Shown in pieces: positions 31,832 through 41,776 of a stretch of DNA of 64,000 nucleotides. How positions within the stretch are numbered: the stretch's first letter is position 1; every line of letters begins with the position of its first letter. Source of the DNA: Luteimonas marina (GTDB lineage: Bacteria; Pseudomonadota; Gammaproteobacteria; Xanthomonadales; Xanthomonadaceae); assembly GCF_007859325.1 (NCBI RefSeq), contig NZ_VOHK01000001.1:744001-808000 (forward strand), read 5' to 3'. The notes under the pieces are model-generated. The model was not told where the DNA came from. It searched no databases and was given only the letters and a program-made list of their open reading frames with translations. The translations under genes and the position numbers were made by a program.

Positions 31832-33061
31832 CTACTGCACCCGCCAGGCCGTCAGGTCGCCATCCACGTTCTGCACCACGAGGATGCCGTCCGCCGCCAC
31901 CGGCGCGCCCTTGATCGCGGCGCGGCCGGCGCGCTCGCGCGCGGCGAAGTCGCCGGTGTCGAGCCGCAGCCAGTGCAGGTAGCCGTCGAAGTCGCCGACC
32001 ACCGCGTAGTCGCCCTGTACCGCCACGCCGCTGAGGTCGCGCCGCGCCAGCGCAGGCTGTTCCCAGCTGGCGCTGCCGGAACTGCGGTCCAGGCCCCACA
32101 CCGAGCCGTTGCGGTCGGACACCACCAGCTTGTCGATCGCCAGCGCCGGCCGGTTCGAACCGCCGTGCTCGCTGCCCCAGATCGGGCGGCCGCTGGGCGC
32201 GTCGATCGCCAGCGTCGACTGCTTGTAGCTGCTCGCGTAGAGCACGGTGCCGTCGAGCACCGGGGTGCCGTCGACGTCGGCCATGCGATCGAGTTCGGTG
32301 CGACCGTCGGCCTGCGCGACCGGGACGTCCCACAGCTGCCGGCCGTCGGTCAACGACAGCGCGGCCAGGGTGCCGTCGTCGTTGCCGACGAACACGAAGC
32401 CGGGGCCGAGCACCGGGGCGTCGTTGCCGCGCACGGTCAGCGTCGGCAGTTCGCGGGTCCAGAACCAGCGGCGCTCGCCGCTGGCCGCGTCGAACGCGGT
32501 CACGCGCCCGTCGTTGGAGCGCACGAACACCATGCCCTGCCCGACCGCGGGCGCGGAGATGACTTCACTGACGACCTTGGCCTGCCAGCGCTCGCTGCCG
32601 GTGGCCGCGTCCAGCGCGATCACCTCGCCCTTGAGGCCGCCGACCACGACCAGGCCCTCGCCCACGCCGGGACCGCCGCTCAGGCGCAGGTCGGAGTCGT
32701 AATGCCAAACGGAAGCGCCGGACTGCAGGTCGAACGCACGCACGCCGCCGTCCACCGCGGCCGCATAGACCCGGCCATCGGCGATCACCGGCGCCTGGCG
32801 CACGCCCAGGCGATCCTCGCCCTTGCCGGCGCTGGCCGACCAGAGGCGGGAAACGGTCGCGGACGGCGCGAACTCGACCAGCTCCGCCGGCTCGGCCGCC
32901 TTCTTGGCCTTGGCCTTGTCGCTGTCGCCGCCGCCGAACCAGCCCTTGACCGTGCTGCAGCCGGCGAGCGCGAACACGCAGGCAAGGACGATCAGCGCGC
33001 GGGCGGCGTGGCGCCGCAGGCCGGGACGCGGGATCACCGGCGAGATGCTTTCCGACTTCAT
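31832..33061 (-). CDS. bamB: Outer membrane protein assembly factor BamB
   Basis: A 409-residue lipoprotein of the BAM complex. The signal peptide ends in lipobox LAGC (about residue 35), so it is acylated and outer-membrane anchored. The body is an eight-bladed PQQ-like beta-propeller with repeated blade motifs such as GRVYAAAVDGGVRAFDLQSG and GEVIALDAATGSERW. The start overlaps the stop of the preceding gene by one base (TGATG). It follows yfgM and precedes der, the conserved gammaproteobacterial order. Confidence 0.95.
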   Translation of the reverse strand: MKSESISPVIPRPGLRRHAARALIVLACVFALAGCSTVKGWFGGGDSDKAKAKKAAEPAELVEFAPSATVSRLWSASAGKGEDRLGVRQAPVIADGRVYAAAVDGGVRAFDLQSGASVWHYDSDLRLSGGPGVGEGLVVVGGLKGEVIALDAATGSERWQAKVVSEVISAPAVGQGMVFVRSNDGRVTAFDAASGERRWFWTRELPTLTVRGNDAPVLGPGFVFVGNDDGTLAALSLTDGRQLWDVPVAQADGRTELDRMADVDGTPVLDGTVLYASSYKQSTLAIDAPSGRPIWGSEHGGSNRPALAIDKLVVSDRNGSVWGLDRSSGSASWEQPALARRDLSGVAVQGDYAVVGDFDGYLHWLRLDTGDFAARERAGRAAIKGAPVAADGILVVQNVDGDLTAWRVQ

Positions 33062-33693
33062 CAGGATTCGGTCCCCGTCGTTTCCGGCGCACCGCCGGCC
33101 TGGGTCAGTTTCAGTTCCAGCAGTTGGCGCTGCGGGGCGGCGACGTCGAGCTTGCGCAGGGCTTCTTCGTAGTCCTTGCGGGCTTCTTCGGTCTTGCCGA
33201 GCGCGAACCGCGCGTCGCCGCGGGTTTCGATCGAGGCGGCATCGTCGATGCCTGCGAGCAGGCCAAGCGCCTCCTCGCCCTTGCCGGCCTCGATCAGCAG
33301 GCGCGCCAGGCGCTGGCGGATCAGTGCGGACAGGCCGGGATCCTCGCTGCCCGCGGCGCGCAGCGTGGCGATCGCCTCGTCGGTATTGCCGGCGTCGAGC
33401 TGCGCCTTGGCGAGGTCGAGCGCGGCCAGCGCGGCGTACGGCGTATCGGCCAGCGACGCGGCCTGCGCCTTGGCCTTGTCGATGTCGCCGGCGCCGATGG
33501 CGTCGAGCGTGGACCTGTAGGATTCGCCGATCGCGACCCGCTTCTGGTGCTGCTGCTGCATCCACCACTTGCCGCCGCCGATCAGGGCCAGCCCGAGGGC
33601 GAGGCCTCCGACCAGGCCGAGGCTGTTCTGCTTCAGCCAGTTGCGGACTTTTTCGCTTTGTTCGTGCTCGTCGAGCAGTTCATCCAACGCCAT
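33061..33693 (-). CDS. YfgM-family TPR membrane protein (ancillary SecYEG translocon subunit)
   Basis: A 210-residue protein with a cytoplasmic N-terminus (MALDELLDEHEQSEKVRNWLKQN), one transmembrane helix (about residues 25-42, LGLVGGLALGLALIGGGKWW) and a periplasmic TPR-like helical domain. This is the architecture of YfgM, which associates with SecYEG and periplasmic chaperones. The gene is immediately upstream of bamB and overlaps it by one base, also as in E. coli. The C-terminal residues are low complexity (GGAPETTGTES). Confidence 0.9.
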   Translation of the reverse strand: MALDELLDEHEQSEKVRNWLKQNSLGLVGGLALGLALIGGGKWWMQQQHQKRVAIGESYRSTLDAIGAGDIDKAKAQAASLADTPYAALAALDLAKAQLDAGNTDEAIATLRAAGSEDPGLSALIRQRLARLLIEAGKGEEALGLLAGIDDAASIETRGDARFALGKTEEARKDYEEALRKLDVAAPQRQLLELKLTQAGGAPETTGTES

Positions 33694-33802
33694 CGTCTAC
33701 TGCCAGTGTGTCCTGTCCGCAGCCGATGGCGGGACAAGCGGAGCGGTCGGGAACGTCCGGCATCGGTGGCCGGGCGCGCGTTCCACCGGTCCGGGTGCGG
33801 CG

Positions 33803-34636
33803 CTACTGGCCGATCGGCTCGATGGAGCCGTCAGAGGATACCGTAAAGCGCGCGACGTTCGCTCGCTGAAAGGCAGACAGATCCTGAACGTTGCCGTTGC
33901 CCTTGACCTCGACCGAACCGGCGTTGCCGAGCACGACGCGGCCGACCTCGCCGCGGGCGTAGTCGCGGCGTTCGCCGGCCTTGAGCAGGCCGCGTTCGAG
34001 CACGTCGCCGTCGGCGGCGAAGATTTCCACCCAGCTGTCTTCGGTGAAGCGCAGCGACAGCGCGGAGACTTGTTCATTGTGCTTGGCTGCGCGTGGCGGC
34101 AGCGAGGCCATCGAGGCCACCAGCGGGCGCGGGCCGGTGTCCGCCTGGCCATTGCCCTGCGGGCGCGCCGGCGCGGGCGAGGCGGCCGTCGTCGGCAGGT
34201 CGAGCGAGGCATCGACGCGGATCTGCGAATCCAGGTGCGAGCGCGTCGCCATCCACACCGGCACCGCGATCAGCGCGGTGATCACGATGTAGACCATGCG
34301 CCCCATCATCCTGTCGGCGGCGCGGCGCAGCGGCGGCGTGAACGTGCGCGGCTGCAGGCGGGCCGGTTCGATCGGCACCGCGTGCGACGCCGCGGGCAGT
34401 TCGTCGTCGACGCGCACGCCCAGCAGGCGCGCATAGCTGCGCAGCTGGCCGCGGACGAACACGGGGGCGTCGAGGCGGTCCCAGTCGCCGGCTTCCAGCG
34501 ACTCGACCACCCGCGCCGGCATCTTCAGGCGCTGCGCCACGTCGGCGACGGACAGGCCGGCGGCCTCGCGCGCCTTGCGCAGGCGCTCCCCGTTGCCGAA
34601 GTCGGACTGGCCAGACATTGGGTCGGACGAGTTCAT
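33803..34636 (-). CDS. rodZ: RodZ-like cell-shape protein (HTH, TM, DUF4115)
   Basis: A 277-residue bitopic membrane protein. The N-terminal Xre-type helix-turn-helix (residues 15-85, LRKAREAAGLSVADVAQRLKMP ... VRGQLRSYARLLGV) binds MreB in homologues. One transmembrane helix lies at about 115-133, then a Pro/Ala-rich linker and a periplasmic DUF4115 beta domain (WVEIFAADGDVLERGLLKAGE). It overlaps the pilF stop by four bases (ATGA). The 109 bases to yfgM contain no ispG or hisS. Confidence 0.92.
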   Translation of the reverse strand: MNSSDPMSGQSDFGNGERLRKAREAAGLSVADVAQRLKMPARVVESLEAGDWDRLDAPVFVRGQLRSYARLLGVRVDDELPAASHAVPIEPARLQPRTFTPPLRRAADRMMGRMVYIVITALIAVPVWMATRSHLDSQIRVDASLDLPTTAASPAPARPQGNGQADTGPRPLVASMASLPPRAAKHNEQVSALSLRFTEDSWVEIFAADGDVLERGLLKAGERRDYARGEVGRVVLGNAGSVEVKGNGNVQDLSAFQRANVARFTVSSDGSIEPIGQ

Positions 34637-35434
34637 GGTGTGCTGCTTTCCCCTGGAAGCGCGTTCCCTGCTTGCGGAAACTCCGTCCTCAGCCGGCGAA
34701 CATAACGGGCGGCGGCGGTGCTGTCGCCGAGTTTTTCTTCAATTCGTGACGCCAGTTCGAGTGCGGCCGGCGTCGCGGGCGCGGCCGAGAGCCTGCGCTC
34801 GGAAAAGGCGCGGGCCTCGAAGTAGCTCCCCTGGCGGAACTGGTGCTCGGCCATCGCCCCCAGCGCCACGGCATTGGCCGGATCGAGCTGGAGCGCGGCG
34901 CGCAGGTCGCGCTCGACGCGATCGTGCTGCCCGGCGATGGCGGCGCAGGTGCCGGCATTGGCCAGGGCGCCGGCGCGATCGCCGTAGTTGGGGTCGGTGA
35001 CGGCATTGTCGAACCAGCGCAGCGATTCCGCCGCGCGCGCATTGCCGCACAGCCAGGCGCCGTAGTTGTTGTAGGTGGCGCCCGAGGGCCCCAGCTTCGC
35101 GGCTTCCGCGTAGTGGCTGCCGGCCAGTTCGGCCTGTCCCTGGCGGCTGGCGATGAAGGCCATCGTGGTATGGGTTTCGGGAAGCGAGGGATCGGCCTTG
35201 AGCGCCACCTTCGCCTCCGTGGCAGCGGCGTCGAGGTTGCCCGCCTGCAGTTGCTGGTTGGCCGCCGACACGCGACGGCGCGCCTCCGTCCTGCGCTTGC
35301 TGGCCTCGGTTTCCTTGAAGCTGTATTCCGGCGCGACCCGGTCCATGCCCTTGCGCTGCGCGTTGGGCTTGACGAAGCTCAGCCGCGAGCAGGCCGTCGC
35401 CAGCAGCGCGAGCGCGGCCGCGAGCAGGAGCAGG

Positions 35435-35448
<14 letters not shown>
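34633..35448 (-). CDS. pilF: Type IV pilus biogenesis/stability lipoprotein PilF (PilW)
   Basis: A 271-residue TPR lipoprotein. The signal peptide ends in lipobox TAC (LLATACS, about residue 20), then about five TPR motifs (for example [24 protein letters not shown]). PilF is the pilotin that places the PilQ secretin in the outer membrane. It is typically found between rlmN and rodZ, as here. It overlaps the end of rlmN by 14 bases and the start of rodZ by four, suggesting a single message. Confidence 0.9.
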
Positions 35449-36589
<1,141 letters not shown>

Positions 36590-36604
36590 GGGGGCATCAG
36601 GCCA

Positions 36605-37030
36605 TCAACGCGGAAAGATTTCGGTGCTGGCGAAGAAGTACGCGATCTCGACCGCAGCCGTTTCCGGCGCGTCCGAACCGTGCACCGCGTTGGCGTCGAT
36701 GCTGTCGGCGAAGTCGGCGCGGATCGTACCCGGCGCCGCGTCCTTCGGGTTGGTCGCGCCCATCAGTTCGCGGTTCTTCGCGATCGCGTTCTCGCCTTCC
36801 AGCGCCTGGATCATCACCGGGCCGCTGATCATGAACTCGACCAGCGCGTTGAAGAACGGACGTTCGCGATGCACCGCGTAGAAGCCTTCGGCTTCCTTGC
36901 GCGAGAGGTGCTTCATCTTCGAGGCGACGACCTTCAGGCCGCCCTTCTCGAAACGCGAATAGATCTCGCCGATGACGTTCTTCGCGACGGCATCGGGCTT
37001 GATGATCGACAGGGTGCGCTCCAGCGCCAT
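36605..37030 (-). CDS. ndk: Nucleoside diphosphate kinase
   Basis: A 141-residue enzyme equalising nucleoside triphosphate pools. The sequence has [18 protein letters not shown], the active-site phospho-His segment [20 protein letters not shown] and the R-rich loop [14 protein letters not shown]. Length is standard. GGAGAGA precedes the ATG. A terminator-like hairpin lies 53 bases upstream in what would be its leader. It begins the ndk-rlmN-pilF-rodZ run. Confidence 0.97.
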   Translation of the reverse strand: MALERTLSIIKPDAVAKNVIGEIYSRFEKGGLKVVASKMKHLSRKEAEGFYAVHRERPFFNALVEFMISGPVMIQALEGENAIAKNRELMGATNPKDAAPGTIRADFADSIDANAVHGSDAPETAAVEIAYFFASTEIFPR

Positions 37031-37082
37031 TTGCTCTCTCCGGGCAGGGGCCGCTCGCTCGGGAACGGCCAGATTAACATGG

Positions 37083-37108
37083 AAAAACCCGCGTGGGGAC
37101 GCGGGTTT
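37083..37108 (-). terminator. Terminator-like hairpin upstream of ndk
   Basis: Read on the minus strand: AAACCCGCG, loop TCCCCA, CGCGGGTTT, then TT. The 9-bp stem and U-tract fit a rho-independent terminator. No minus-strand gene lies upstream before psrA on the other strand, so it may be a leader attenuator or may end transcription entering from the regulator promoter region. Confidence 0.5.
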
Positions 37109-37192
37109 AGCCGACATGGCTGCGGTAATTCTATCGGATTGTCCGGCAACGCAGCACCCCCTGGTTTGCGCTCGCCCGGGTCCCGGCCTATG

Positions 37193-37210
37193 ATCAAACA
37201 AGCGTTTGAT
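37193..37210. promoter_or_regulatory. PsrA-type operator and promoter of the regulator gene
   Basis: A perfect palindrome ATCAAAC-AAGC-GTTTGAT matches the PsrA site consensus of CAAAC, a 2-4 base spacer, then GTTTG. A -10 candidate TATGAT (37189-37194) runs into its left half, with a weak TTTGCG -35 at 37165-37170. Bound regulator would therefore block its own transcription. The site is 20 bases before the chosen GTG start. Confidence 0.72.
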
Positions 37211-37229
37211 TGATCCTTCGGGGGGCTTC

Positions 37230-37844
37230 GTGGCGGGACCGCAGTTTTCGACCAAGGACCGGATCCTCGGCGCGGCCGAGGAGTTGTTCGCCCAGCACGG
37301 GTTCTCCGGCACCTCGCTGCGCCAGGTGACCAGCCGCGCCGACGTCAACATCGCCGCGGTCAACTACCACTTCGGCAGCAAGGAGAACCTCGTCAACGAG
37401 GTCTTCCGCCGGCGCATGGACGTGATGAGCGGCCACCGGCTGGAGCGCCTGCGCCTGGCGCTGGCCGAGCGCTCCGGGGAGATCGAGCCGATCCTCGCCG
37501 CCTTCGTCGAACCCGCGCTGGACATGGCCCAGGATCGCCACGGCGGCGCCTTCATCCGCGTCATCGCACGCGCCTACGCCGAGAAGAACGACGGCCTGCG
37601 CAAGTTCCTGTCCGACCAGTACGGCCACGTGCAGCGCGAGTTCGCGCGGGCGCTGGCCGGCTGCCTGCCGCAGTTGAGCAAGGAGGAACTCTACTGGCGG
37701 CTCGACTTCCTCGGGGGCGCGCTGACCTACGCGATGGCCGACTTCGGGCTGATCAAGCGGCCCTCCGGCGTCGGCGAGGCCGCGCACCGCCAGCGCGCGG
37801 CGCAGGAACTGATCCGCTTCGCCGCAGCTGGTTTCAAGGCCTGA
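37230..37844 (+). CDS. psrA: TetR/AcrR-family regulator, PsrA-like (fatty-acid responsive)
   Basis: A 204-residue regulator. The N-terminal TetR helix-turn-helix ([46 protein letters not shown]) closely follows that of Pseudomonas PsrA, a long-chain fatty acid sensor that represses fadBA. The C-terminal ligand domain is about 140 residues. I chose GTG 37230 ([11 protein letters not shown]), which has GGGGGG upstream; an earlier TTG adds eight codons that overlap the operator. It directly precedes the beta-oxidation genes, 42 bases away, on the same strand. No second operator is seen in that gap. Confidence 0.85.
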   Translation: MAGPQFSTKDRILGAAEELFAQHGFSGTSLRQVTSRADVNIAAVNYHFGSKENLVNEVFRRRMDVMSGHRLERLRLALAERSGEIEPILAAFVEPALDMAQDRHGGAFIRVIARAYAEKNDGLRKFLSDQYGHVQREFARALAGCLPQLSKEELYWRLDFLGGALTYAMADFGLIKRPSGVGEAAHRQRAAQELIRFAAAGFKA

Positions 37845-37886
37845 TTTGTCCTGTTATTTCCTTTCATAAACAGATGGATATAGAAC

Positions 37887-40259
37887 ATGTCTGAGAAACT
37901 GCTTGTACGACGCGCCGCGGTCCTCGGCGCCGGCGTGATGGGCGCACAGATTGCCGCGCACCTGACCAACGCCGGCGTCGACACCGTGCTGTTCGACCTG
38001 CCGGCCAGGGAAGGCGACCCGAATGGCGTCGTGGCCAAGGCCCTGGCCAACCTCGGCAAGCTCAGCCCTGCCCCGCTCGCCAGCCGGTCGCTGGCCGAGG
38101 CGATCACGCCGGCCAACTACGAGACCGGGCTGGACCTGCTCGAGGGCTGCGACCTGATCATCGAAGCGATCGCCGAGCGGATGGACTGGAAGCAGGACCT
38201 CTACCGGAAGATCGCCCCCTTCGTGCCCGCCCACGCGGTGCTGGCCAGCAACACTTCCGGCCTTGGAATCAATAAGTTGGCTGAAGTTCTTCCTGAAGAA
38301 CTTCGCCACCGGTTCTGCGGCGTGCACTTCTTCAACCCGCCGCGCTACATGCACCTGGCCGAGCTGATCCCGGCCAAGACCACCGACAAGGCCGTGCTTG
38401 AGGGACTGGAAGCCTTCCTGACCAGCACCCTCGGCAAGGGCGTGGTCTACGCCAAGGACACGCCCAACTTCATCGGCAACCGGATCGGCGTGTTCTCGAT
38501 CCTGGCCACGGCCCACCACACCGGCGAGTTCGAGCTGGGCTTCGACGAGGTCGACGCCATCACCGGCCCGTTGATCGGCCGGCCGAAGTCGGCGACCTAC
38601 CGCACCTCGGACGTGGTCGGCCTCGACACCATGGCCCACGTCATCAAGACCATGGCCGACACCCTGCCCGACGACCCCTGGCACCCCTACTTCAAGTCGC
38701 CGAAGTGGCTGGAGGCGCTGATCGCCAAGGGCGCGCTGGGCCAGAAGACCGGCGCCGGCATCTTCCGCAAGCTCGGCAAGGACATCGTGGTCCTGGACCT
38801 GGAGAAGCAGGACTACCGCCCGGCCGACCGTGTCGCGGCGCCGGAAGTGGTCGAGATCCTCAAGACGAAGAACCCGGCCGAGAAGTTCGCGAAGCTGCGC
38901 GAGAGCCCGCACCCGCAGGCGCAGTTCCTTTGGGCGGTGTTCCGCGACCTGTTCCACTACAGCGCTTACCACCTGTCCGACATCGCCGAGACCGCGCGCG
39001 ACGTCGACCTCGCCATTCGCTGGGGCTACGGCTGGTCGCTGGGCCCGTTCGAGACCTGGCAGGCGGCCGGCTGGAAGCAGGTCGCGCAATGGATCGCCGA
39101 CGACATCGTCGCCGGCAAGGCGATGAGCAGCGCGCCCCTGCCCGACTGGGTGTTCGACGGCCGCGAGGGCGTGCACGCCGGCGAAGGCAGCTACAGCCCG
39201 GGCAAGAACGCCAAGCTGCCGCGCTCGTCGCTGGACGTGTACAGGCGCCAGCGCTTCCCCGATCCGCTGCTGGGCGAGTCGTTCGCGCAGGGCGAAACCG
39301 TGTTCGAGAACGACGGCGTGCGCCTGTGGACCGACGGCGACGACGTCGGCGTGGTCTCGTTCAAGACCAAGATGCACACCGTGTCCGACGCGGTGCTGGA
39401 CGGACTGCAGGAAGCCATCGGCATCGCCGAGAAGCAGTTCGCCGGCCTCGTCGTCTGGCAGCCGAAGGAGCCCTTCTCCGCCGGCGCCGACCTCGCCGGC
39501 GCGCTGGGCCTGCTGCAGGCCGGCAAGGTCGATGCGTTCGAGGCGATGGTCGCCAACTTCCAGGCCACCAGCCAGCGGATCAAGTATTCGCTGGTGCCGG
39601 TGGTCGCCGCGGTGCGCGGGCTGGCACTGGGCGGCGGCTGCGAATTCCAGATGCACAGCGCGCGCACGGTCGCGCACCTGGAAAGCTACATCGGCCTGGT
39701 GGAGGCCGGCGTCGGCCTGCTTCCGGCCGGCGGCGGCCTGAAGGAAATCGCGGTGCGGGCCTCGCAGGCCGCGGGTCCGGGCGGCGACGTGTTCGCCGAG
39801 CTGAAGAAGACCTTCCAGACCGTGGCGATGGCCAAGGTTTCGGCGTCCGCCGTCGAGGCGAAGGATCTGGGCCTGCTGCGCGCGAACGACAAGGTCGTGT
39901 TCAACGCCTTCGAGCTGCTGCACATCGCCCGGCAGGAAGCCCGCGCGCTGGCCGAAACCGGCTACCGCCCGCCCCTGCCCGCGCGCCGCATCCAGGTGGC
40001 CGGCGACGTCGGCATCGCCACCTTCCGCATGCTGCTGGTGAACATGCTCGAAGGCCGCTTCATCAGCCCCTACGACGACGAGATCGCCACCCGCATCGCC
40101 ACCGTGCTCTGCGGCGGCGAGGTCGACCGCGGCGCGATCGTCGACGAGGCGTGGCTGCTGAAGCTCGAGCGCAGGCACTTCGTCGAACTGGCGCAACAGG
40201 AAAAGACGCAGGCGCGCATCGCGCACATGCTCAAGACCGGGAAGCCGTTGAGGAATTGA
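37887..40259 (+). CDS. 3-hydroxyacyl-CoA dehydrogenase/enoyl-CoA hydratase fusion (HAD first)
   Basis: A 790-residue beta-oxidation protein. Residues 1-310 hold the NAD-dependent 3-hydroxyacyl-CoA dehydrogenase domain (VLGAGVMGAQIAAHL at 12-26, ASNTSGLGI near 127, FFNPPRYMHLAELIP near 150). A second dehydrogenase C-terminal domain lies near 350-410. Residues 480-700 are a crotonase-type hydratase (PFSAGADLAGAL, ALGGGCEFQMHSA). E. coli FadB has the hydratase first, so this is the FadN-type arrangement. The thiolase gene follows on the same strand, separated by a family B repeat. It likely oxidises long-chain acyl-CoA under control of the adjacent regulator. Confidence 0.93.
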   Translation: MSEKLLVRRAAVLGAGVMGAQIAAHLTNAGVDTVLFDLPAREGDPNGVVAKALANLGKLSPAPLASRSLAEAITPANYETGLDLLEGCDLIIEAIAERMDWKQDLYRKIAPFVPAHAVLASNTSGLGINKLAEVLPEELRHRFCGVHFFNPPRYMHLAELIPAKTTDKAVLEGLEAFLTSTLGKGVVYAKDTPNFIGNRIGVFSILATAHHTGEFELGFDEVDAITGPLIGRPKSATYRTSDVVGLDTMAHVIKTMADTLPDDPWHPYFKSPKWLEALIAKGALGQKTGAGIFRKLGKDIVVLDLEKQDYRPADRVAAPEVVEILKTKNPAEKFAKLRESPHPQAQFLWAVFRDLFHYSAYHLSDIAETARDVDLAIRWGYGWSLGPFETWQAAGWKQVAQWIADDIVAGKAMSSAPLPDWVFDGREGVHAGEGSYSPGKNAKLPRSSLDVYRRQRFPDPLLGESFAQGETVFENDGVRLWTDGDDVGVVSFKTKMHTVSDAVLDGLQEAIGIAEKQFAGLVVWQPKEPFSAGADLAGALGLLQAGKVDAFEAMVANFQATSQRIKYSLVPVVAAVRGLALGGGCEFQMHSARTVAHLESYIGLVEAGVGLLPAGGGLKEIAVRASQAAGPGGDVFAELKKTFQTVAMAKVSASAVEAKDLGLLRANDKVVFNAFELLHIARQEARALAETGYRPPLPARRIQVAGDVGIATFRMLLVNMLEGRFISPYDDEIATRIATVLCGGEVDRGAIVDEAWLLKLERRHFVELAQQEKTQARIAHMLKTGKPLRN

Positions 40260-40267
40260 CGACCTGG

Positions 40268-40351
40268 CGTCATTCCCGCGAAGGCGGGAACCCGGTGTCT
40301 TTGCCCATCGCAAGTCAAAGCCACTGGATCCCCGCCTTCGCGGGGATGACG
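40268..40351. repeat. Intergenic inverted repeat, family B, between the two beta-oxidation genes
   Basis: Arms CGTCATTCCCGCGAAGGCGG and an inverse ending CGGGGATGACG flank a centre containing GGTGTCTTTG and CAAAGCCACTGG. It lies within a likely operon. Confidence 0.95.
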
Positions 40352-40389
40352 AAACAGGACTCCATCCGCCCTACGAATCGAGAACCAAC

Positions 40390-41595
40390 ATGAGCAAGCA
40401 AATCCAGGACGCCTACATCGTCGCCGCCACCCGCACCCCGGTCGGCAAGGCGCCCAAGGGCGTGTTCCGCAACACCCGTCCCGACGACATGCTCGCCCAC
40501 GTGCTCAGGGCCGTGGTCGCGCTGGCGCCGGGCATCGACGTCAATCGCATCGACGATGCCATCATCGGCTGCGCCATGCCCGAGGGCGAGCAAGGCATGA
40601 ACGTGGCGCGCATCGGCGTGCTGCTGGCGGGGCTGCCGGACACCGTGGCCGCGCAGACCATCAACCGCTTCTGCTCCTCCGGCCTGCAGGCCGTGGCGCT
40701 GGCGGCCGACCAGATCCGCCTCGGCAACGCCGACCTGATGCTGGCCGGCGGCACCGAGTCGATGTCGATGGTGCCGATGATGGGCAACAAGGTCGCGCTG
40801 TCGCCCAGCGTGTTCAAGGACGACCACGTGGCCATCGCCTACGGCATGGGCATCACCGCCGAGAAGGTCGCCGAGGAGTGGAAGGTCTCGCGCGAGGACC
40901 AGGATGCCTTCGCCGTCGCCTCGCACCGGAAGGCGCTGGCGGCGCAGGCGGCCGGCGAGTTCGCACAGGAGATCACGCCGTATGAAGTCGTCTCGCACCA
41001 GCCCGACCTTGCCGGAAACACCGTGAGACTGAAGAAGCTGCTGGTCGAGCACGACGAGGGCCCGCGCGCGGACACCTCGCCGGAAGGCCTGGCGAAGCTG
41101 CGCACGGTGTTCCGCAACGGCCAGTTCGGCGGTTCGGTGACGGCCGGCAACTCCTCGCAGATGAGTGACGGCGCCGGCGCGGTGCTGCTGGCCTCGGAGC
41201 AGGCGGTCAAGGACTACGGCCTGACGCCGCTCGCCCGCTTCGTCAGCTTCTCGGTGGCCGGCGTGCGGCCGGAGGTGATGGGCATCGGCCCGATCGCGGC
41301 GATCCCGAAGGCGCTGAAGCAGGCCGGATTGACGAAGGACCAGCTGGACTGGATCGAACTCAACGAAGCCTTCGCCGCGCAGGCGCTGGCGGTGATCCGC
41401 GATTCGGAGCTGGACCCGGACAAGATCAATCCCCTGGGCGGCGCGATCGCGCTCGGCCACCCGCTGGGCGCGACCGGCGCGATCCGCACCGCCACCCTCG
41501 TCCACGGCCTGCGCCGGCGCCAGCAGAAGTACGGCATGGTGACGATGTGCATCGGCACCGGCATGGGCGCGGCGGGGATCTTCGAGGCGCTCTGA
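40390..41595 (+). CDS. fadA: Acetyl-CoA C-acyltransferase (3-ketoacyl-CoA thiolase)
   Basis: A 401-residue thiolase that cleaves 3-ketoacyl-CoA in the last beta-oxidation step. The nucleophilic Cys is in NRFCSSGLQAVA (about residue 94), the His region is GGAIALGHPLGATGA (about 355), and the second catalytic Cys lies in CIGTGMGAAGIFEAL at the C-terminus. The partner is the HAD/hydratase gene upstream. A strong terminator follows the stop, ending the unit. Confidence 0.94.
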   Translation: MSKQIQDAYIVAATRTPVGKAPKGVFRNTRPDDMLAHVLRAVVALAPGIDVNRIDDAIIGCAMPEGEQGMNVARIGVLLAGLPDTVAAQTINRFCSSGLQAVALAADQIRLGNADLMLAGGTESMSMVPMMGNKVALSPSVFKDDHVAIAYGMGITAEKVAEEWKVSREDQDAFAVASHRKALAAQAAGEFAQEITPYEVVSHQPDLAGNTVRLKKLLVEHDEGPRADTSPEGLAKLRTVFRNGQFGGSVTAGNSSQMSDGAGAVLLASEQAVKDYGLTPLARFVSFSVAGVRPEVMGIGPIAAIPKALKQAGLTKDQLDWIELNEAFAAQALAVIRDSELDPDKINPLGGAIALGHPLGATGAIRTATLVHGLRRRQQKYGMVTMCIGTGMGAAGIFEAL

Positions 41596-41618
41596 GCGGG
41601 CTACCCACCGCTGTAGCA

Positions 41619-41647
41619 AAACGGCGCCTCTGAGGCGCCGTTTTTTC
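41619..41647 (+). terminator. Terminator of the beta-oxidation operon
   Basis: The stem ACGGCGCCTC/GAGGCGCCGT is closed by a minimal loop and followed by TTTTTT (41641-41646). It begins 24 bases after the thiolase stop. Confidence 0.93.
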
Positions 41648-41671
41648 GGCTGTCAGGAACTCCCGGCAGGA

Positions 41672-41748
41672 TGTCATCCCGAGCGCGGCGAGGGACCTTC
41701 TTTTCCGGAACCTGCGGGCGAAAATCCTTCGCTCCGCCCGGGATGACA
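41672..41748. repeat. Diverged family A inverted repeat
   Basis: The outer arms TGTCATCCCGAGCG and inverse end at 41748. The inner arms are partly mismatched (CGGCGAGGGACC against GATCC... replaced by ATCCTTCGC). It lies between convergent fadA and the histidine kinase gene. Confidence 0.85.
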
Positions 41749-41776
41749 AAGCCATTCGCGGCCGTCCCGTCCGAAG

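Noticed and set aside
37854..40313. Minus-strand open frame of about 800 codons opposite the HAD/hydratase gene
   Set aside because: The composition mirrors the codons of the real gene, it has no recognisable domain, and it lies on the complement of a certain gene.
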